This document shows, one piece after another, positions 1-12,195 of a stretch of 64,000 bases of DNA (its first letter is position 1; each line of letters starts with the position of its first letter). Location of the stretch: assembly GCA_047967505.1 (NCBI GenBank), contig CM106541.1; one strand, given 5' to 3'. This stretch comes from Dipteris shenzhenensis (Eukaryota; Polypodiophyta; Polypodiopsida; Gleicheniales). The notes beneath the pieces are model-generated. The model was not told the origin of the DNA. It ran no database searches and saw only the letters and a program-made list of their open reading frames with translations. A program made the position numbers and the translations under genes.

Positions 1-353
1 GGCTATGTCAAGGATACATCTAGTCTCATAGTTTCTCATGCCATCTCATGGTGGTCAAGGATAAATCTATGGCTAGGTTCTCATGCTAGCAAGGGTTCCC
101 TTGGGTGTAAGGTAAACAGAAAGGGATACAAACAGACCTTCCAATGGTTATCTCTCCTACATGTACATGCACACAATGTCTGTAGGAGGTACCATGGAAC
201 AAAACATACACATGGCCTACATCATAAGGTGACCAGAGGTGTTTACAAAACACACAAAAACACAATAGTTTATTTCATTCATTTTGGAGGACTATCCAGG
301 CTGAGTACCTTGACATAAAAAGAAAAGAGATCTGGAGCATACATAGAGATGAT

Positions 354-755
354 TTAAAATGCATAATCTTCATGGGATGCCTCATCTTGTGGAGGCAAAA
401 TATCCATGTCAAGGCAAGGTCTTACCACATGGGCAGTGTCTAGTGCCTTATAAGATGGTACTATGATAGAACAAGTGGATCTGAAAGTCATATCCTTCAT
501 GAGAACAATTATCTTGTCATCTCCATAGTTGTGTAGAGAAGCATATCTTAGGTGTCTGACCTTCATCTTTTTCTTGTACTTGGAGTCAAATAAAAATGCC
601 ATGAGAGTGTAGATCTCTGTATTTGCTTCCTTTTTGGCAACCATTGTTTTGGCAATCTTCAATAAGGAAGTCAGGTTGGCATTTTCATCCTTTGTAGCAT
701 AACAAGACATTGCTTTATGTTTTGGCTTTTCACATATTTGGCATAAGCAAGCCAT
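354..755 (-). CDS. Gag-like ORF with N-terminal CCHC zinc knuckle, partial
   Basis: 133 codons from an ATG at 753-755. Residues 5-18 fit C-x2-C-x4-H-x4-C exactly (CQICEKPKHKAMSC), the nucleocapsid knuckle that binds retroelement RNA. The rest is rich in Lys and hydrophobic residues and matches no domain I recognise. It lies inside the internal region of the minus-strand LTR element. A normal gag would carry about 200 residues before the knuckle, and these are not open here, so this is probably the C-terminal part of a decayed gag. A chance ORF is possible. Confidence 0.35.
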   Translation of the reverse strand: MACLCQICEKPKHKAMSCYATKDENANLTSLLKIAKTMVAKKEANTEIYTLMAFLFDSKYKKKMKVRHLRYASLHNYGDDKIIVLMKDMTFRSTCSIIVPSYKALDTAHVVRPCLDMDILPPQDEASHEDYAF

Positions 756-1599
756 GAGAGGCTCTAACCCAAGTATTGGGTAGTGTCTTCTCTCTTACAA
801 GGCAAAAAGAACTGAAATACTTCCAAAGTATAGCCACTTGTTGTAGCAAATAGTAGTGACTAGTTTTCAAACAATGATGCTTCTTCTTACATGCTTCATA
901 GAAGTGGATGAAATAAACATTTTCCAATCAAAACCAGGTCTAGCAAGTCAAAACAAAACTGAATCCACACTTGTACTGAAGTTATTGAAAGCTTCAAAAA
1001 ACCAGAAATGCTAGAGTAGCATTTTATGTAGCATCATCTTCAAAAACTTGTCCAAAGCTGTCAAAACTGAAAAGCTGAACTTGGAGGGCTTGTAGCTCAC
1101 TCTTCAAAGCAAGGAAAAGAGGGCTTTCTGAAGCAAAAGAAAGCTCATATACCAGAGAAGGTCCAGCACAGAGGTTGGACGAAATGGTGCGCACTTTTGC
1201 CCGGGAGAGTTGCTACAGGCTGAAACTGAGTTTTGACGATTTCTCCCTCGTTACTGAACCAAATGACTTGAAAAATGGCTCAAAATCTTCGTCTTGAGGT
1301 CGCCCATCTACTCCTAAGAGGGCTTAGGCAATGGCGGAGTATGTAGGGAGTATTGAGCAACAGAAGAAATTCGCTGTTTGGAGAATGGCAGCCACCACAG
1401 ACGTTTTTTTTTTCAATTGCTTGCAGGTGGAAGTTCGCCCATACTAGAGGAGTTTCCAGCTCAGAGGGTTTGGGCAATGGCTGTTTGTAGATGGAGAACC
1501 AAGCTCTCAAAGATTTTGGGAAGAAAGAGGAAAATGGAGAAGAAGAAGATGAAGAAGAAGATGATGATGTGGCAGAAATGGGCTCAAGGGGGATCAAAT

Positions 1600-1612
1600 G
1601 GCTCTGATACCA
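1600..1612 (-). other. Primer-binding site (initiator Met-tRNA)
   Basis: The minus strand reads TGGTATCAGAGCC, complementary to the 3' end of plant initiator tRNA-Met, the usual copia primer. It marks the start of the internal region and fixes the element's orientation. Confidence 0.8.
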
Positions 1613-1901
1613 TGTTGGAATACTGAAAAGAAAGAGTAGAGTGGACACAAACTCAGAATACTTGCTTATAGAATGAAGAAGAAAGAGGTCCTTAAGTAGG
1701 CACCTCATACAAGGTCACTGACATCACTGATGACCTCAAAGCTCCACAATCATCTCCTCAATCTGCTCCTAGATTCACTCAATCATCCTATGTGGCTTTT
1801 CCACCACCTAACTGTGCTTGTGGGCACCTAACTGTGCCTCTAGCACTCACACATAGAAACATAAGGTGTGCCTGAGGCATACACCTTGAGATATCCCAAC
1901 A
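1613..1901 (-). repeat. 5' LTR, 289 bp
   Basis: On the plus strand this block starts TGTTGGAATA and ends TATCCCAACA, so it has the TG...CA ends and short inverted termini (TGTTGG/CCAACA) of an LTR. It abuts the primer-binding site with no spacer. The partner LTR would lie left of the window. Confidence 0.65.
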
Positions 1902-1903
1902 AA

Positions 1904-1959
1904 CTGTACGGACGCAGTCAGGTTTCTCCGTACAGTCCCTACTCTGGTTTACCGTACAG
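1904..1959 (+). repeat. Short inverted repeat in LINE-A leader
   Basis: CTGTACGG (1904-1911) is followed by two copies of its reverse complement CCGTACAG (1928-1935 and 1952-1959). The RNA could form either of two alternative 8-bp stems at the very 5' end of the element. Function unknown. Confidence 0.6.
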
Positions 1960-2026
1960 CCTGTTGATCCTTCTCATGCCCCGTCTGCTTCTCTCCATTT
2001 GGTACCTGTTCAATCCTTTAGCCTCA

Positions 2027-3207
2027 ATGGCAGAAACAAGCAAGTATTATGTCAAGAGAGCACTCTCTCCTGAACCTAAAAGACAATCCAGGGAAACTTC
2101 GCCCCCCATAGCTTCTTCATCTGAAGATGCTTCCTATGTGTTTGACATGTTGAATGAGGAGGAGAATGGATTCTACCTGCTCCGGATCTCACTTACAAGA
2201 TGAAGTTGCCTTCTCTTGTGCATCCTTTGAAGAAGCTCTCTCAAACTGCAGTTATTATCTTTTTTCCAGGAAAAATACCCTCAGCTAATGATGTGGGACA
2301 ATGGGTGAATTCTCTCCTAGGTGGATGCTATGTAGAAGGAGTCTATTTTGCCTCCCGAGGATTTTATGAAGTTGATCTTTTGGATGCCTCGACAAAACAA
2401 AATATGCTGGAAATGTCCCCTTTATTTTTTGGTCGTCAAATGGTGCACATCATGCCCTAGTCCCCTAATAAGGACTATCAGAATCTCATCAAGCATCATT
2501 GCCCTGTATGGGTTGAAGTGGTTGATTTTCTAGATTACATGAGAACAGAGTTTCCAGGCTTAGCCATGACATTGGGACAAGTGATTTGTCCCCCTCGTCC
2601 CACAGGTAATAAAAATCGTTTTTGCATCTTATGGGATATTGATAGACCAACCCCCTTTGCTATTGCAGTTGAGATTGAGGGTGTTAATTTGGGAAAGAAA
2701 TATTTTACTTTAAAATGGGGCATTTTTGCTGGAGCTTGTTTCTCTTGTCACAAGTTTGGGCACCTGGCTTCAGAATGTCCCTCTATCCTTCATCCGCCTC
2801 CTCCAGCAGCTATTCCTTTGTCATCTAATAAAGGTGGTCAGAAGACATATGTGGAAAAGACTGAAGCTAAAGGAGTAAAGCTTTCAGTTCATACAGGGAG
2901 CTAGGCTAACTCAGCTCAAAACAAGGATAAAGGAAAAAGCAAGTTAGTGGAAAATAATTCATCTTCTCATGAGGGATGGCAGACTGCAAAGAAGACGGTG
3001 CCTCTCAAACAAAGACCTCTCCAATCTCGTAATTGGGATGCTTTTGCTCCTTCTCCGGGTCAACCTTCTTCCTCTTCGAGCAATCCCATTTCAAAGGCAT
3101 GGGTTAATGCAGTCAAGAAGGGTCTTCCACTTTGTGAAGAAGATGAAATAGTAAGGGAATTGGATTTTGAGGGTCAGCAAGACCCTGTGGCAATGGCAGA
3201 GGCTTGA
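2027..3207 (+). pseudogene. LINE-A ORF1 (DUF4283-like, zinc-knuckle RNA-binding protein)
   Basis: ORF1 proteins of plant LINEs coat the element RNA. Start is taken at the ATG at 2027. A frameshift lies near 2200. From 2200 on, one frame is kept to 3207 with in-frame TAGs at 2458-2460 and 2902-2904. The first half (about 2200-2600) resembles DUF4283. A CCHC knuckle (CFSCHKFGHLASEC) follows at about 2734-2775, then a Ser/Lys-rich tail. The same knuckle occurs in LINE-B. The ORF1 stop TGA (3205-3207) overlaps the first ORF2 ATG (3207-3209), which could allow termination-reinitiation in the ancestor. Confidence 0.8.
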
Positions 3208-6200
3208 TGCCTCCCTTTCTTTTTGAGGACTGTTCATCTCTTGTACATATTTTCATGCGTGCTTCTCTTAAATGTATTTCTTATAATATACAGGGCCTCT
3301 GCAACCAGAATAAATGGAGGCTCCTATGGCATTATATAAATAAAACTCATCCAGATGTAGTGTGTTTGCAAGAGCATAATCAGCATTCTTTTGCTGTGGC
3401 CAGCATGGGTTCTTTTCAGGATATGATATATTTTATGCCGGATCTGAACAATTCTCTGGGCTGTGCATTTTAGCTAGACATGATCTGCAGCCCTTGATAG
3501 CATATAATGATCTTGGTGGCTGATGGATGATTATCCAATGTATAATCAATGGAGAGATTTTTGAAATAGGCTCCTTGTATGCCTCTCAAAATTCTGCTTC
3601 TAGAGCTCAAATGTGGGACTCCATAAAGCAATATCCTTGGTCTTCAAATGCTCTACTTTGTGGTGACTTCAATAATTCTCCTAACCGGAAGGACAATACC
3701 ACGCATAAATCCCATATGCTGCCCTCTGAAATCCAGCAATGGGAACATATGACTTCATCACTTCAATTTGCAGATTTATGGACAGCAACTCACCCATTAG
3801 TCATGGGATTTACATATCATTATAATGCTTTCACAGAATGTTGGGCCAGGCTTGATAGATGTTATCTTATTCATGCTCAGCAATATGATGAATATACATG
3901 TCAAATGTGGACTGATTATTCTCAGCAACTATCTGATCATACTCCACTTTGGCTCTCCCTTTCATTTGGAATGCCTCTGGATGACATGCAGCTCTCTTCA
4001 GTCAAACATCAAAGGTCTCTATCTGCTTCTGAGCAGCATTTATTGTCTTGTGCTTCTTCCATAATTGATGCCAATGATAAACGCAAGCTTTCCAAATGGC
4101 AGACGAGGGCTAGAGTTAAACCTATGCTGGATAAGGGTTGTTCCTTGAAATCTTTCTTTCGGAATTTACATGCACATAGACAAAGTCAATCTATCATGAG
4201 GGTCAGGAAACTTGATGATCTTTGGACCCAGACTTTATCTCAGCTAGAAAAACAATGTCTGGATCATTTTCAGCTACTTTTTCTCAGCCATCTTCTTCTA
4301 CACCTCAGGTAGTATTGGCTCGGAACAGATTTATTGAGCTTGTTTCTCCTATTGGTCCTTTGCAACAAGCTTCAATGCTGGAAATATCTTTTTCAAATAT
4401 TGAATTGGATGAAGCCCTCAAGCATTTGGGTAAACATAAATCCCCTGGCTGGGATGGTTTGACGGTTGAATTTTTTGTAGCCTTCTGGGCTGAATTGAAG
4501 GGTCCAATTTTGAAGTTCATTAATGTAGCCTGGTAGCATCAACATCTTCCCTCAGCTTGGAAGCATGGTCTGGTTAAGCTTGTGCCCAAAAAACCTTTAT
4601 GTGAGACAATGGATGACTGGAGGCCCATCACTTTGATGCCGGTTATATGCAAACTTATTGCTAAAATGTTAGTACATCGGATAGGGATATCCTTCATGAT
4701 GGACTTCATCCCAGGCAATATGGTTTTGTTCCAAGAAGGCAAATCCATGATAATATCTCTAATACTCTCATTGCAATGGAATATGTAAAATATTCAGCTC
4801 AAGATGTTTTGGTCATGCAGGTGGATGTGGCAAAGGCATTTGATACGGTACAGTGGGATTATGTCTCTCAAATCATGTCTAAACTTGGTTTTGGGCCAAA
4901 GCTAGTTAATGTCATATATTGGCTTTACTCAGATTCCACTACACAATGCTTTATAGGGAATCATTTGTCTGAGTCTTGGACTCTGGAACGATCAGTTCGA
5001 CAAGGATGCCCTCTCAGTGCTTTGCTCTATGCCATTGCTTCACATCCTTTGCTTCTTTATATGGATCATCTGGTTGATACTGGACAGTTAGTGGGGCTTC
5101 GGATTTCTGGTTCACGACCTTTCATTGCTCAGGCTTATGCAGATGATTCATTCTTCATGCCAAAGAACAGTCCTTTGGAGCTTCGCCTATTGATGGATAC
5201 CCTTTCAGATTTTGGGTTGGCAGCTGGTCTCAAAATTAATTTTCAGAAATCAAAACTCTTGCCTCTCAAGCATTGTGACTGGCATGCTATCCTGTGGCCC
5301 GGCTAGATTATTTATCCGGAAAACAGAGTAAGACATTTGGGCTATCCCATTGGTTGGAAAATCAGAAATAAGCAACAAATATCATGGGTGTTAAAACAAA
5401 ATTTAGGACAAATTAGAATATTGGAAGATCTCCACTTGACCCTTGCATGTACAGCTTCGAATTGTTCAGTCCATTGTTCTAGCTTATGTCCAGTTCTACC
5501 TTCCTCTATTACATTGGTCATCTCGAGATCTCACTTTTTTTATTCCATGGAGATTTTTCTGGAAAACTAAGCTTGATAAAAAGGCTTTAAGGTTACTCAA
5601 AATGGACTTTCTTTGCTCACCAAGAATGCATGGTGGTCTGAATATAATAAACATCAAATTTCATGTGTTGGCAAGAAAGATCACTATGCTCAAGACTTTT
5701 TTTCAACAAGAGCAGCCTTGGTCTATCATGTTGGCAATTTTGTGTGGTCAGATGCGCACAAATGCTTATGGACATTGGCTAGTTGATCCATCGGAAGTAG
5801 TACTTGGCAAATTTCAAGGTAAAATCCCTGGTTGTCCATTTTCTACTTCCTTGATTCAGGATTGGAAGCAAGTTCTATCTCACATCAAATGGTCTCCCCA
5901 TCCTGCTTCTGTAGCTTCCTCACTCAGAATGGAAAGCATTCATTGGAGTGCTGTGTTTTCCTCTCCCCTTGCTGTACAACAACCAATTAGAGCTTACAAT
6001 CTTATGAAGTTGGGCATCCGGTTCATTGATGATGTGGTAGATACGCAAGGACATTTTCTCTCTTTTCCGGTCGCATGTCGACAATACAATCTTGGGATGC
6101 ATCACAGAACTATTTGGAAAGCCATTGCTGATCTCTTACTCCCTTTGGTTCCGATTCCAACATTAAATGTAAGAGGCAGGCTGCAAGATTGGCACCTTCA

Positions 6201-6712
6201 GTCTTCAAGTCCAGGAATATCCTCTCAGCCTTTGCATTTATTGACTTCTATACAGGCTTATCGATTGATATTACCTCCTCCTTGGATTGCTCATCATGTT
6301 AACTCTCTATGGCATCTCAATAAGTCATCAGCCTGGTGGAAAGGAAAATTGCAATTGATATGGAAGTTGAAAATGCCATTGAAGCAGAGACTCTTTCTAT
6401 GGAGATGCATAGTTGTTATTCTTCCAGTGGGAGTGAAATTGGCTCAAAGAAGGATTGCCTCACCTCTTTGTCCAAGATGTCATCATACTCCTGAGAGTAT
6501 TCCACATTTATTGTGGTTTTGTTCATATTCCAGAGACCTTCTAGACAAGATCTCCTATTTCTTATCTCTCAGATTTCCTGCACACATGTTCTACATGTTT
6601 TTTTGGATGTATGGCAAATTATCAGTTTCTTTGTCACAGTATTCTCTTTTCTTTCAATGGATCAGATACTGGGCCTTATGGACCCTCTGGCTGCAGAAAT
6701 CATGCATATCTG

Positions 6713-6713
<1 letters not shown>
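3207..6713 (+). pseudogene. LINE-A ORF2: AP endonuclease, reverse transcriptase, zf-RVT
   Basis: ORF2 nicks target DNA and copies the element RNA. In order: endonuclease with VVCLQE (about 3356), CGDFNN (about 3656) and SDHTPL (about 3930); RT with SPGWDGLT (about 4441), the first Asp block (QVDVAKAFD, about 4818), RQGCPLS (about 5000) and catalytic AYADD (5133-5147); and a zf-RVT finger (CPRCHHTPESIPHLLWFC, about 6472). The frame is broken by stops near 3471-3525, a shift near 4270, TAG at 4534-4536, a shift near 4770, TAG at 5304-5306 and a shift near 5440. The two TAGs fall where LINE-B has Gln. The coding sequence fuses into the CA repeat, which is why apparent ORFs continue as His-Thr repeats. 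Confidence 0.9.
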
Positions 6714-6751
<38 letters not shown>

Positions 6752-6833
6752 ACAGACACACAGACACACAGACACAGACACAGACACACACACACAGACA
6801 CACACACACACACACACAGACACACACACACAG

Positions 6834-6902
<69 letters not shown>

Positions 6903-6965
6903 ATACACACACATGTATATGTGTGTATATATATATGTATATAGACATGTGTGTGTATGTTGACT

Positions 6966-7031
<66 letters not shown>
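6714..7031 (+). repeat. Compound microsatellite at the 3' end of LINE-A
   Basis: Successive blocks are (AC)n, (ACAG)-type imperfect CA, (AT)n, (AG)n of about 45 bp, mixed GTAT, (CT)n and (AC)n again to about 7029. It starts exactly where LINE-A coding sequence stops. All long ORFs across it (His-Thr, Arg-Glu, Cys-Val repeats) are translation of the repeat. Confidence 0.95.
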
Positions 7032-7032
<1 letters not shown>

Positions 7033-7366
7033 AAGAGATTTTGGGCTACTTTTTGATTAGCTTTCTCCTTTGGTGCTACCCTTCATCATGACTGAGTATG
7101 CCCTTCACCTTCAGAGTGCCGACTGAAACTCAGTACGAAGACTTTGTATAAATGGATGCTCAAGTATGTCTGGGATATTTTCACACTATGGTCTACACCC
7201 ACTGTTGGGCCTTGATGACGTCAATGGGGATGTCATAGTAGCTAGTCCCTCCTATGTGATGGAGCTATTGATTTTCAACCTTATGAGTGACTATCATGAG
7301 ATTGAAACTGCACTATGTTGTGTTTTTAGAGGATGAGTTTGGGAATGTTCTTGGATTCATCTAGGG
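7032..7366. other. Unassigned spacer between LINE-A and LINE-B
   Basis: About 335 bp of ordinary complexity. I see no ORF of note, LTR end or recognisable domain. It may be the sequence that separated two microsatellites before the LINEs arrived. Confidence 0.4.
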
Positions 7367-7514
7367 GGGGGTGTGTGTGTGTACGCATACGCATACATAT
7401 GTATGTATGTGTTGTATACATATATGTATAATATATATGTGTGTGTATGTGTATACATACATATGTATACATAGATATATACAAATATGTGTATATATAT
7501 TTATATATACATAT

Positions 7515-7555
<41 letters not shown>

Positions 7556-7662
7556 TGTACGTATGTATGCGTGCATGCATGTATGTATGTATGTATATAT
7601 GTATGTATGCATGTGTGTGTGTGTGTGTATGTATGTATACCTACACACACACACACACACAC
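7367..7662 (+). repeat. Microsatellite cluster at the 3' end of LINE-B
   Basis: Mixed GT, ATGT, TATA and CA blocks, ending with about ten AC units at 7643-7662 that touch the oligo(T) (7663-7671) of minus-strand LINE-B. Confidence 0.95.
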
Positions 7663-7751
7663 TTTTTTTTTGGGTAATATCCAGTGCATATATTTATATG
7701 ATCATAAATTTACATGATGGGAGGTCTCCAAAATGGAGAGTATCCCAAAGT

Positions 7752-10700
7752 TCAGAAGCATAAAAAGAAAAGCTGTATGCAAGAAGCATCCATATCACCC
7801 TCATGGCAGACATCCTGTAAGGATTCCCGCAATGAGGCTCGGAAAGATTCATATGACTTGTGAATCTGCCGACCCAAGTATGCCAAATTATGCTCACTCC
7901 AGATTGTCCAAAGAGCCCAATATCGCACCCAAGAGAGAAATAGTGAGTATTGAGACAAAGACTTCATAAATCTGCCAAAGAGCCATGAATGTTTCCCAAA
8001 TCTGTGACTCGGGAAACGGATCCGAAGATAATCCGAAATTCTCTTGAGAAGGATCTTAGTACACGGGCAGTGCCAAAGCAAATGAATAACAGTCTCTGAA
8101 GGAGCTCGACATCTTAAACATGTGGATGGTGCAATGCGACGTTTAGCAAGTGTGACCCCCAGTGACAATGTACCTGTCATACATCTCCAAAGAAAAAGTC
8201 TTTGTTTCAATGGCATTTTACACTTCCATAACATCCTGAGATTCTTCTGCCACCATGAGAGGGGCTTCCTTATATGCCACTGAGAATTAGCATATTGCTG
8301 AATCCATGGAGCAGGCTGAAGAAGCCTATAGGCTTTGATGGAGGTGAAGGCAGGAAGAGGAACAGGATGAGTGCATGTAGCAGAGGGTTGCAATTGCCAA
8401 TCCGTAAGCCTGTCGGTGTCAGCCACAGGAGGAACAGGTAGAAAAGGATGTAATAAATCAGCAATTTTCTTCCATATAGACCTATGATGCATTCCCAATG
8501 CATAGGAAGCAGTGACCTGAGGAAAAGATAAGACATATCCCTGATCATCTACCACATCATGTATGTATCTAATTCCCAATTTCATGAGATTGTAGGCCCG
8601 AACAGGTTCTTGTAAAGTTAGCGGAATTGCAAAAATGGCACTCCAATGAATACTTTCTTTCCTCATTGAGTTTGTCCCCAAGCAATTATCAGGAGCCCAT
8701 TTGACCTTAGAAAGTACTTGTTTCCAGTCAAGTATCAGAGCAGTAGAGAAAGGACAGCCATGTATCTTCCCTACAAATCTGCCAATAACAACCTCCCAAT
8801 GATCAGTAGTCCAATGACCATAAGCACAAGTCCTCATGTTGACACACATGGATGCTAGCAAACAAGTCCATGGCTGTTGTTGGCGGAAAAAAGTATGCAG
8901 CATAGTCGCCTTCCTTGCAAGCACATGATATCTTATATTGAGGACATTAAGTCCACCATGCATCCTAGGAGAGCACACCATTTCCATCTTCATCAGTCTC
9001 AATGCTTTCACAGCAGTTTTTGTCCTCCATAACATCTCCATAGCTTGAGACATAAAGGCTGAAATATCCTGGAGGACCAATGTATCAAAGGCAAATAGAA
9101 TTGGACATAGGAAATTACAATGGACTGTACTATTCTGAGCCTGACATGAAGAGGCCAAGTAGAAATCTTCCAGTATTCCAGTTTATGTTGAAGCCTTTGG
9201 AAGATCCATTTTAGCTGCTGCTTCCTAGTGATATGCCATCCTATGGGATATTTCAAATGCCTGACTATATCTTTGGAATGCACCACCTGACCTGGCCAAA
9301 GAATAGAATGCCAATCACATTGTGTTAGGGGAAGTAATTTAGATTTGTCAAAATTGACATGCAATCCTGCTGCCAAACCATACAATGAAAGAGTGGTCAT
9401 AAGCATGTGAACTTCTCGGGGAGAATTCTTTGGCATAAAGAAGGAATCATCAGCATATGCTTGTGCCAAAAAAGATGCAGCCTGAGGGATTTTAAGACCA
9501 GTCATCTGTCCTGTGTTTGTAAGATGATCAAGATACATCAAAAGGGGATGAGTCGCAATGGCATGGAAGAGAGCACTAAGAGGGCAGCCCTGCCTAATTG
9601 ATCGACCCAATGCCCATGACCGAGACAGATGACCCCCAAGAATGCACTGAGAAGTAGAGTCAGAATAAAGCCAGTAAACTGCATTTGCTATCTTAGGACC
9701 AAAGCCTAACTTTGTCATGATTTGAGAGATAAAATCCCATTAAACAGTATCAAATGCCTTAGCAATATCCACCTGCAATATAAGGACATCTTGATGCGAA
9801 TACTTAGCATATTCAATTGCAGTCAAGGCATTGGAAATATTATCATGGATTTGTCTTCGCGGCACAAATCCATGTTGATGAGGATGAAGTCCCGCATCTA
9901 GTATCCTGTGAAGCCTATGCACAATCATTTTGGTAATGAGTTTGTAAACTATAGGCATCAAAGTAATAGGTCTCCAATCTGACATATGGTCACACAGATG
10001 TTTTTTGGGCACAAGTTTGACTATGCCATGCTTCCAAGAGTGCGGTAACTGATTTTCTTGCCAGGCAACATTGATCATTTTGAAGAGGACATCTTTCAAA
10101 TCATCCCAAAAAGAAATATAAAATTCCACCGTAAGGCCATCCCAGCCAGGGGACTTGTATTTGCTGAGGTGGAACAATGCATTATCAAGTTCTGTGTCAG
10201 TAAAAGGTCTCTCCAAGGTAAGAGCATCATCCATTTCCACTATTTCAGAAACATATTGGAGGAATTCGGTCCTCGCATCAGTCATTTGATTTGATGTGGA
10301 ACTCGGAGCAGAGAACAATTTCTAGAAATAATTTTGGCATTCATCTTGGAGATCAGAGAAAGAGTGCGTCCAAGAGCCATCTAGCTTCCTTACCCTTAGA
10401 CATGAGTTTTTCTTTCGAGTAGCATGCAGGCCCTGGAAAAAGGCTTTTGATGAGCAGCCCTTATCCATGAGGGACTTCATTCTTGCCCTAATCTGCCATT
10501 TGTGCAATTTCCTCTGATCATTAATAGTCAATTTAATCCGAGCATGTGAAAGGGAATCATTTTCTGATTCGGAGAGAGGCCTTAAATGTGAAAATTCAGT
10601 CAATTGTTGTGCTGTCCTTTTTGCCCATTTAACCTTATTCCTCCATTTAGTCATATGCCAGTTTCCATACTCCCTAATGACATTCTGTATACAAGAGACA

Positions 10701-11569
10701 AAACTGTCCCAAGCATAATCCGTCTCCTCCTGGGCATGCAAAGGCAAGGGATGAATTGCAAGTCTGATCATTTGCTGGAAATAGTGATGTCGGAAATAAG
10801 CCTGATTAACATGCAATAATCTATTGGAAAGGGGTGGCAAATCGTCCAGTGGCATACCAAGGTGCAAATTCATCGATAATGGAGCATGATCTGACAAGCC
10901 CAATGAGAAATCTATAAGGAGACGAGGGCTAAAATCTGCATATTGTTGTGGGTAAAACAAATACCATCTGTCAAGCCTTGCCCAGTATGTAGTAAGTGCA
11001 TTATGATGAAAAGTATATCCAGGCACTGACCCTTGGAGAAGCAGCCATAAATCTTCAGCCTGCACAGAAAGAAGCATGCTATCCCATTTCTGCCTTTCCA
11101 ATGATAGCATATGAGATCTTGAAGTGGTGTTATCTCTTGGCAGAGGGGAATTATTAAAATCTCCACAGATGAATGCATTAGATCTCCATGGATATTTGCT
11201 TAAAGAATCCCATAAAGAAGCCCTCATGGCAGAGGTCTGGGAGGCATAGACTGATGCAAACTCAAGAATATCACCATTGACATTACCTTGTATGACCATC
11301 CATCTGCCACTGCTGTCATTGAAGGCTAACTGAGGCTCCAGCTCATGTCTAACCAGTATGCATACACCTGAGTAGGTAGTGGTACCAGCATAATATATAT
11401 CATAACCGCCAAAATAATCATAACGACCAACCTTGGAGTGTTGATTATACTCTTGCAAACAAACAATATCTGGCTGCATTTTATGTACACAATTCCATAA
11501 AAGCCTCCACTTTGAGACATTGCAGAGGCTCTGTACATTGTATGTAAAGCACTTAAGTGTTTGATGCAT
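7752..11569 (-). pseudogene. LINE-B ORF2: endonuclease, RT, zf-RVT, nearly open
   Basis: About 1,270 codons from the ATG at 11569, a normal L1-like length. Endonuclease motifs include the YNVQSLC start, VCLQE, CGDFNN and LSDHAPL. RT motifs include SPGWDGLT, QVDIAKAFD, RQGCPLS and AYADD (9446-9460), followed by the zf-RVT finger (CLRCRAPSETVIHLLWHC). One frame holds from 11569 to about 9010 with only two stops, TAG at 10322-10324 and TAA at 9740-9742. Both lie where LINE-A keeps CAG for Gln. One frameshift lies between about 9010 and 9158. It carries far fewer lesions than LINE-A, so I infer a younger insertion. Confidence 0.9.
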
Positions 11570-11651
11570 GAAAGACGTATATATAGTAAAGTATAAGTAT
11601 AAAACAAGACATTAGAGAGGCAAAGCCTTTGCCTGCATGGGCTGCATTCCT

Positions 11652-12195
11652 TCATGATCCATGAAAGACAGCATTCTTCCCTTCTTCAAAATCACATATG
11701 GGGATGCCCTTCTTCAATACCCCCACCCAATTTTGAAGGACAGGAGCTGAAGTAGAAGCCTGTCCTGGTGAGGGAGAAGAAGCATCCCATTGATGAGATT
11801 GAAAGGGGTGTTGCTTCAATATAACCACCTTCTTAGGCTGTTGAAAACCATCCCGATCAGTTCCCGCAGATTCCTTCATCTTCTCTTTTGCTTTATCTTT
11901 TCCTTTTCCAGCAAGTGACTGCACCTGATTGATTGGTTTGGCATTCTTTGCTCCATTTCTATTTGCTGTCTTAGCTTGCAAATTCTCATTCTTTTCCCAT
12001 GTCTGGGGCGGCAAGGCATTGGGAGGGGGCTGATGCAGAACCATTGGGCATTCAGAGGCTAGATGCCCAAACTTGTGGCATGCAAAACATGCTCCTGCAA
12101 ACACACCCCATTTCAATTCAAAATACTTTTTTCCCCAATGGCACTCCCTCAACTTCCACTGCAATAGAAGTAGGGGTAGGTGTATCATTGTCCCT
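11652..12195 (-). pseudogene. LINE-B ORF1, C-terminal part with zinc knuckle
   Basis: Begins at the 5' truncation point at 12195, at a position matching about 2650 in LINE-A. It contains the same CCHC knuckle (CFACHKFGHLASEC) and a Lys/Gln/Ser-rich tail ending at the TGA at 11652. A one-base shift near 12130 separates the first residues from the knuckle frame. The DUF4283-like N-terminal domain is missing. The stop overlaps an ATG (ATGA), but that ATG is not in the ORF2 frame. Confidence 0.8.

Larger units (their letters stand above)
1..1901 (-). mobile_element. 5' part of a copia-type LTR retrotransposon, cut by the window edge
   Basis: The element reads on the minus strand. It shows one LTR (1613-1901), a primer-binding site matching initiator Met-tRNA directly next to it, and an internal region running off the start of the window. 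The internal region carries one ORF with a CCHC zinc knuckle (354-755), as expected for gag. No protease, integrase or reverse transcriptase is visible, so pol is either outside the window or absent. LINE-A begins immediately beyond the LTR at 1902. The copia assignment is inferred from the tRNA-Met primer site and the short LTR. Confidence 0.65.
1902..6713 (+). mobile_element. LINE-A, L1-like non-LTR retrotransposon, degenerate
   Basis: Nearly full-length at the 5' side: a leader (1902-2026), ORF1 (2027-3207) and ORF2 (3207-6713) encoding endonuclease, reverse transcriptase and a zf-RVT finger. It aligns through both ORFs with LINE-B at 7663-12195, for example at the endonuclease start, the GDFNN motif and AYADD. 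The 3' end stops inside the last part of ORF2, about 45 codons short of LINE-B and with no 3' UTR or poly(A). It runs straight into a CA array at 6714. Several stops and frameshifts show it is dead. Confidence 0.9.
7663..12195 (-). mobile_element. LINE-B, L1-like LINE, 5' truncated, set inside a CA/TG array
   Basis: The sense strand runs from 12195 to 7663: the C-terminal part of ORF1, all of ORF2, an 88-nt 3' UTR and nine A's. Both ends touch CA/TG microsatellite: (AC)n at 12196-12220 on the 5' side and (AC)n at 7643-7662 on the 3' side, read on the plus strand. The array was therefore probably the target. It is the better-preserved relative of LINE-A, with one frame across most of ORF2 interrupted by two stops and one shift. 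Confidence 0.9.

Noticed and set aside
1600-1612. Possible tRNA gene from the GGCTCTGATACCA match
   Set aside because: Only the 3' acceptor complement is present; it is a primer-binding site. The same holds at 16467, 47373, 48816 and 59638. No complete tRNA or rRNA gene was seen.
3201-3209. TGATG overlap of LINE-A ORF1 stop and ORF2 start as a proven reinitiation signal
   Set aside because: LINE-B has an ATGA overlap in a different frame from ORF2, so the feature is not conserved between the two copies.
6611-7763. Long ORFs of His-Thr, Cys-Val, Arg-Glu and Tyr-Ile repeats on both strands
   Set aside because: They are translation of CA, GA, TA and GTAT microsatellites in every frame, not proteins.
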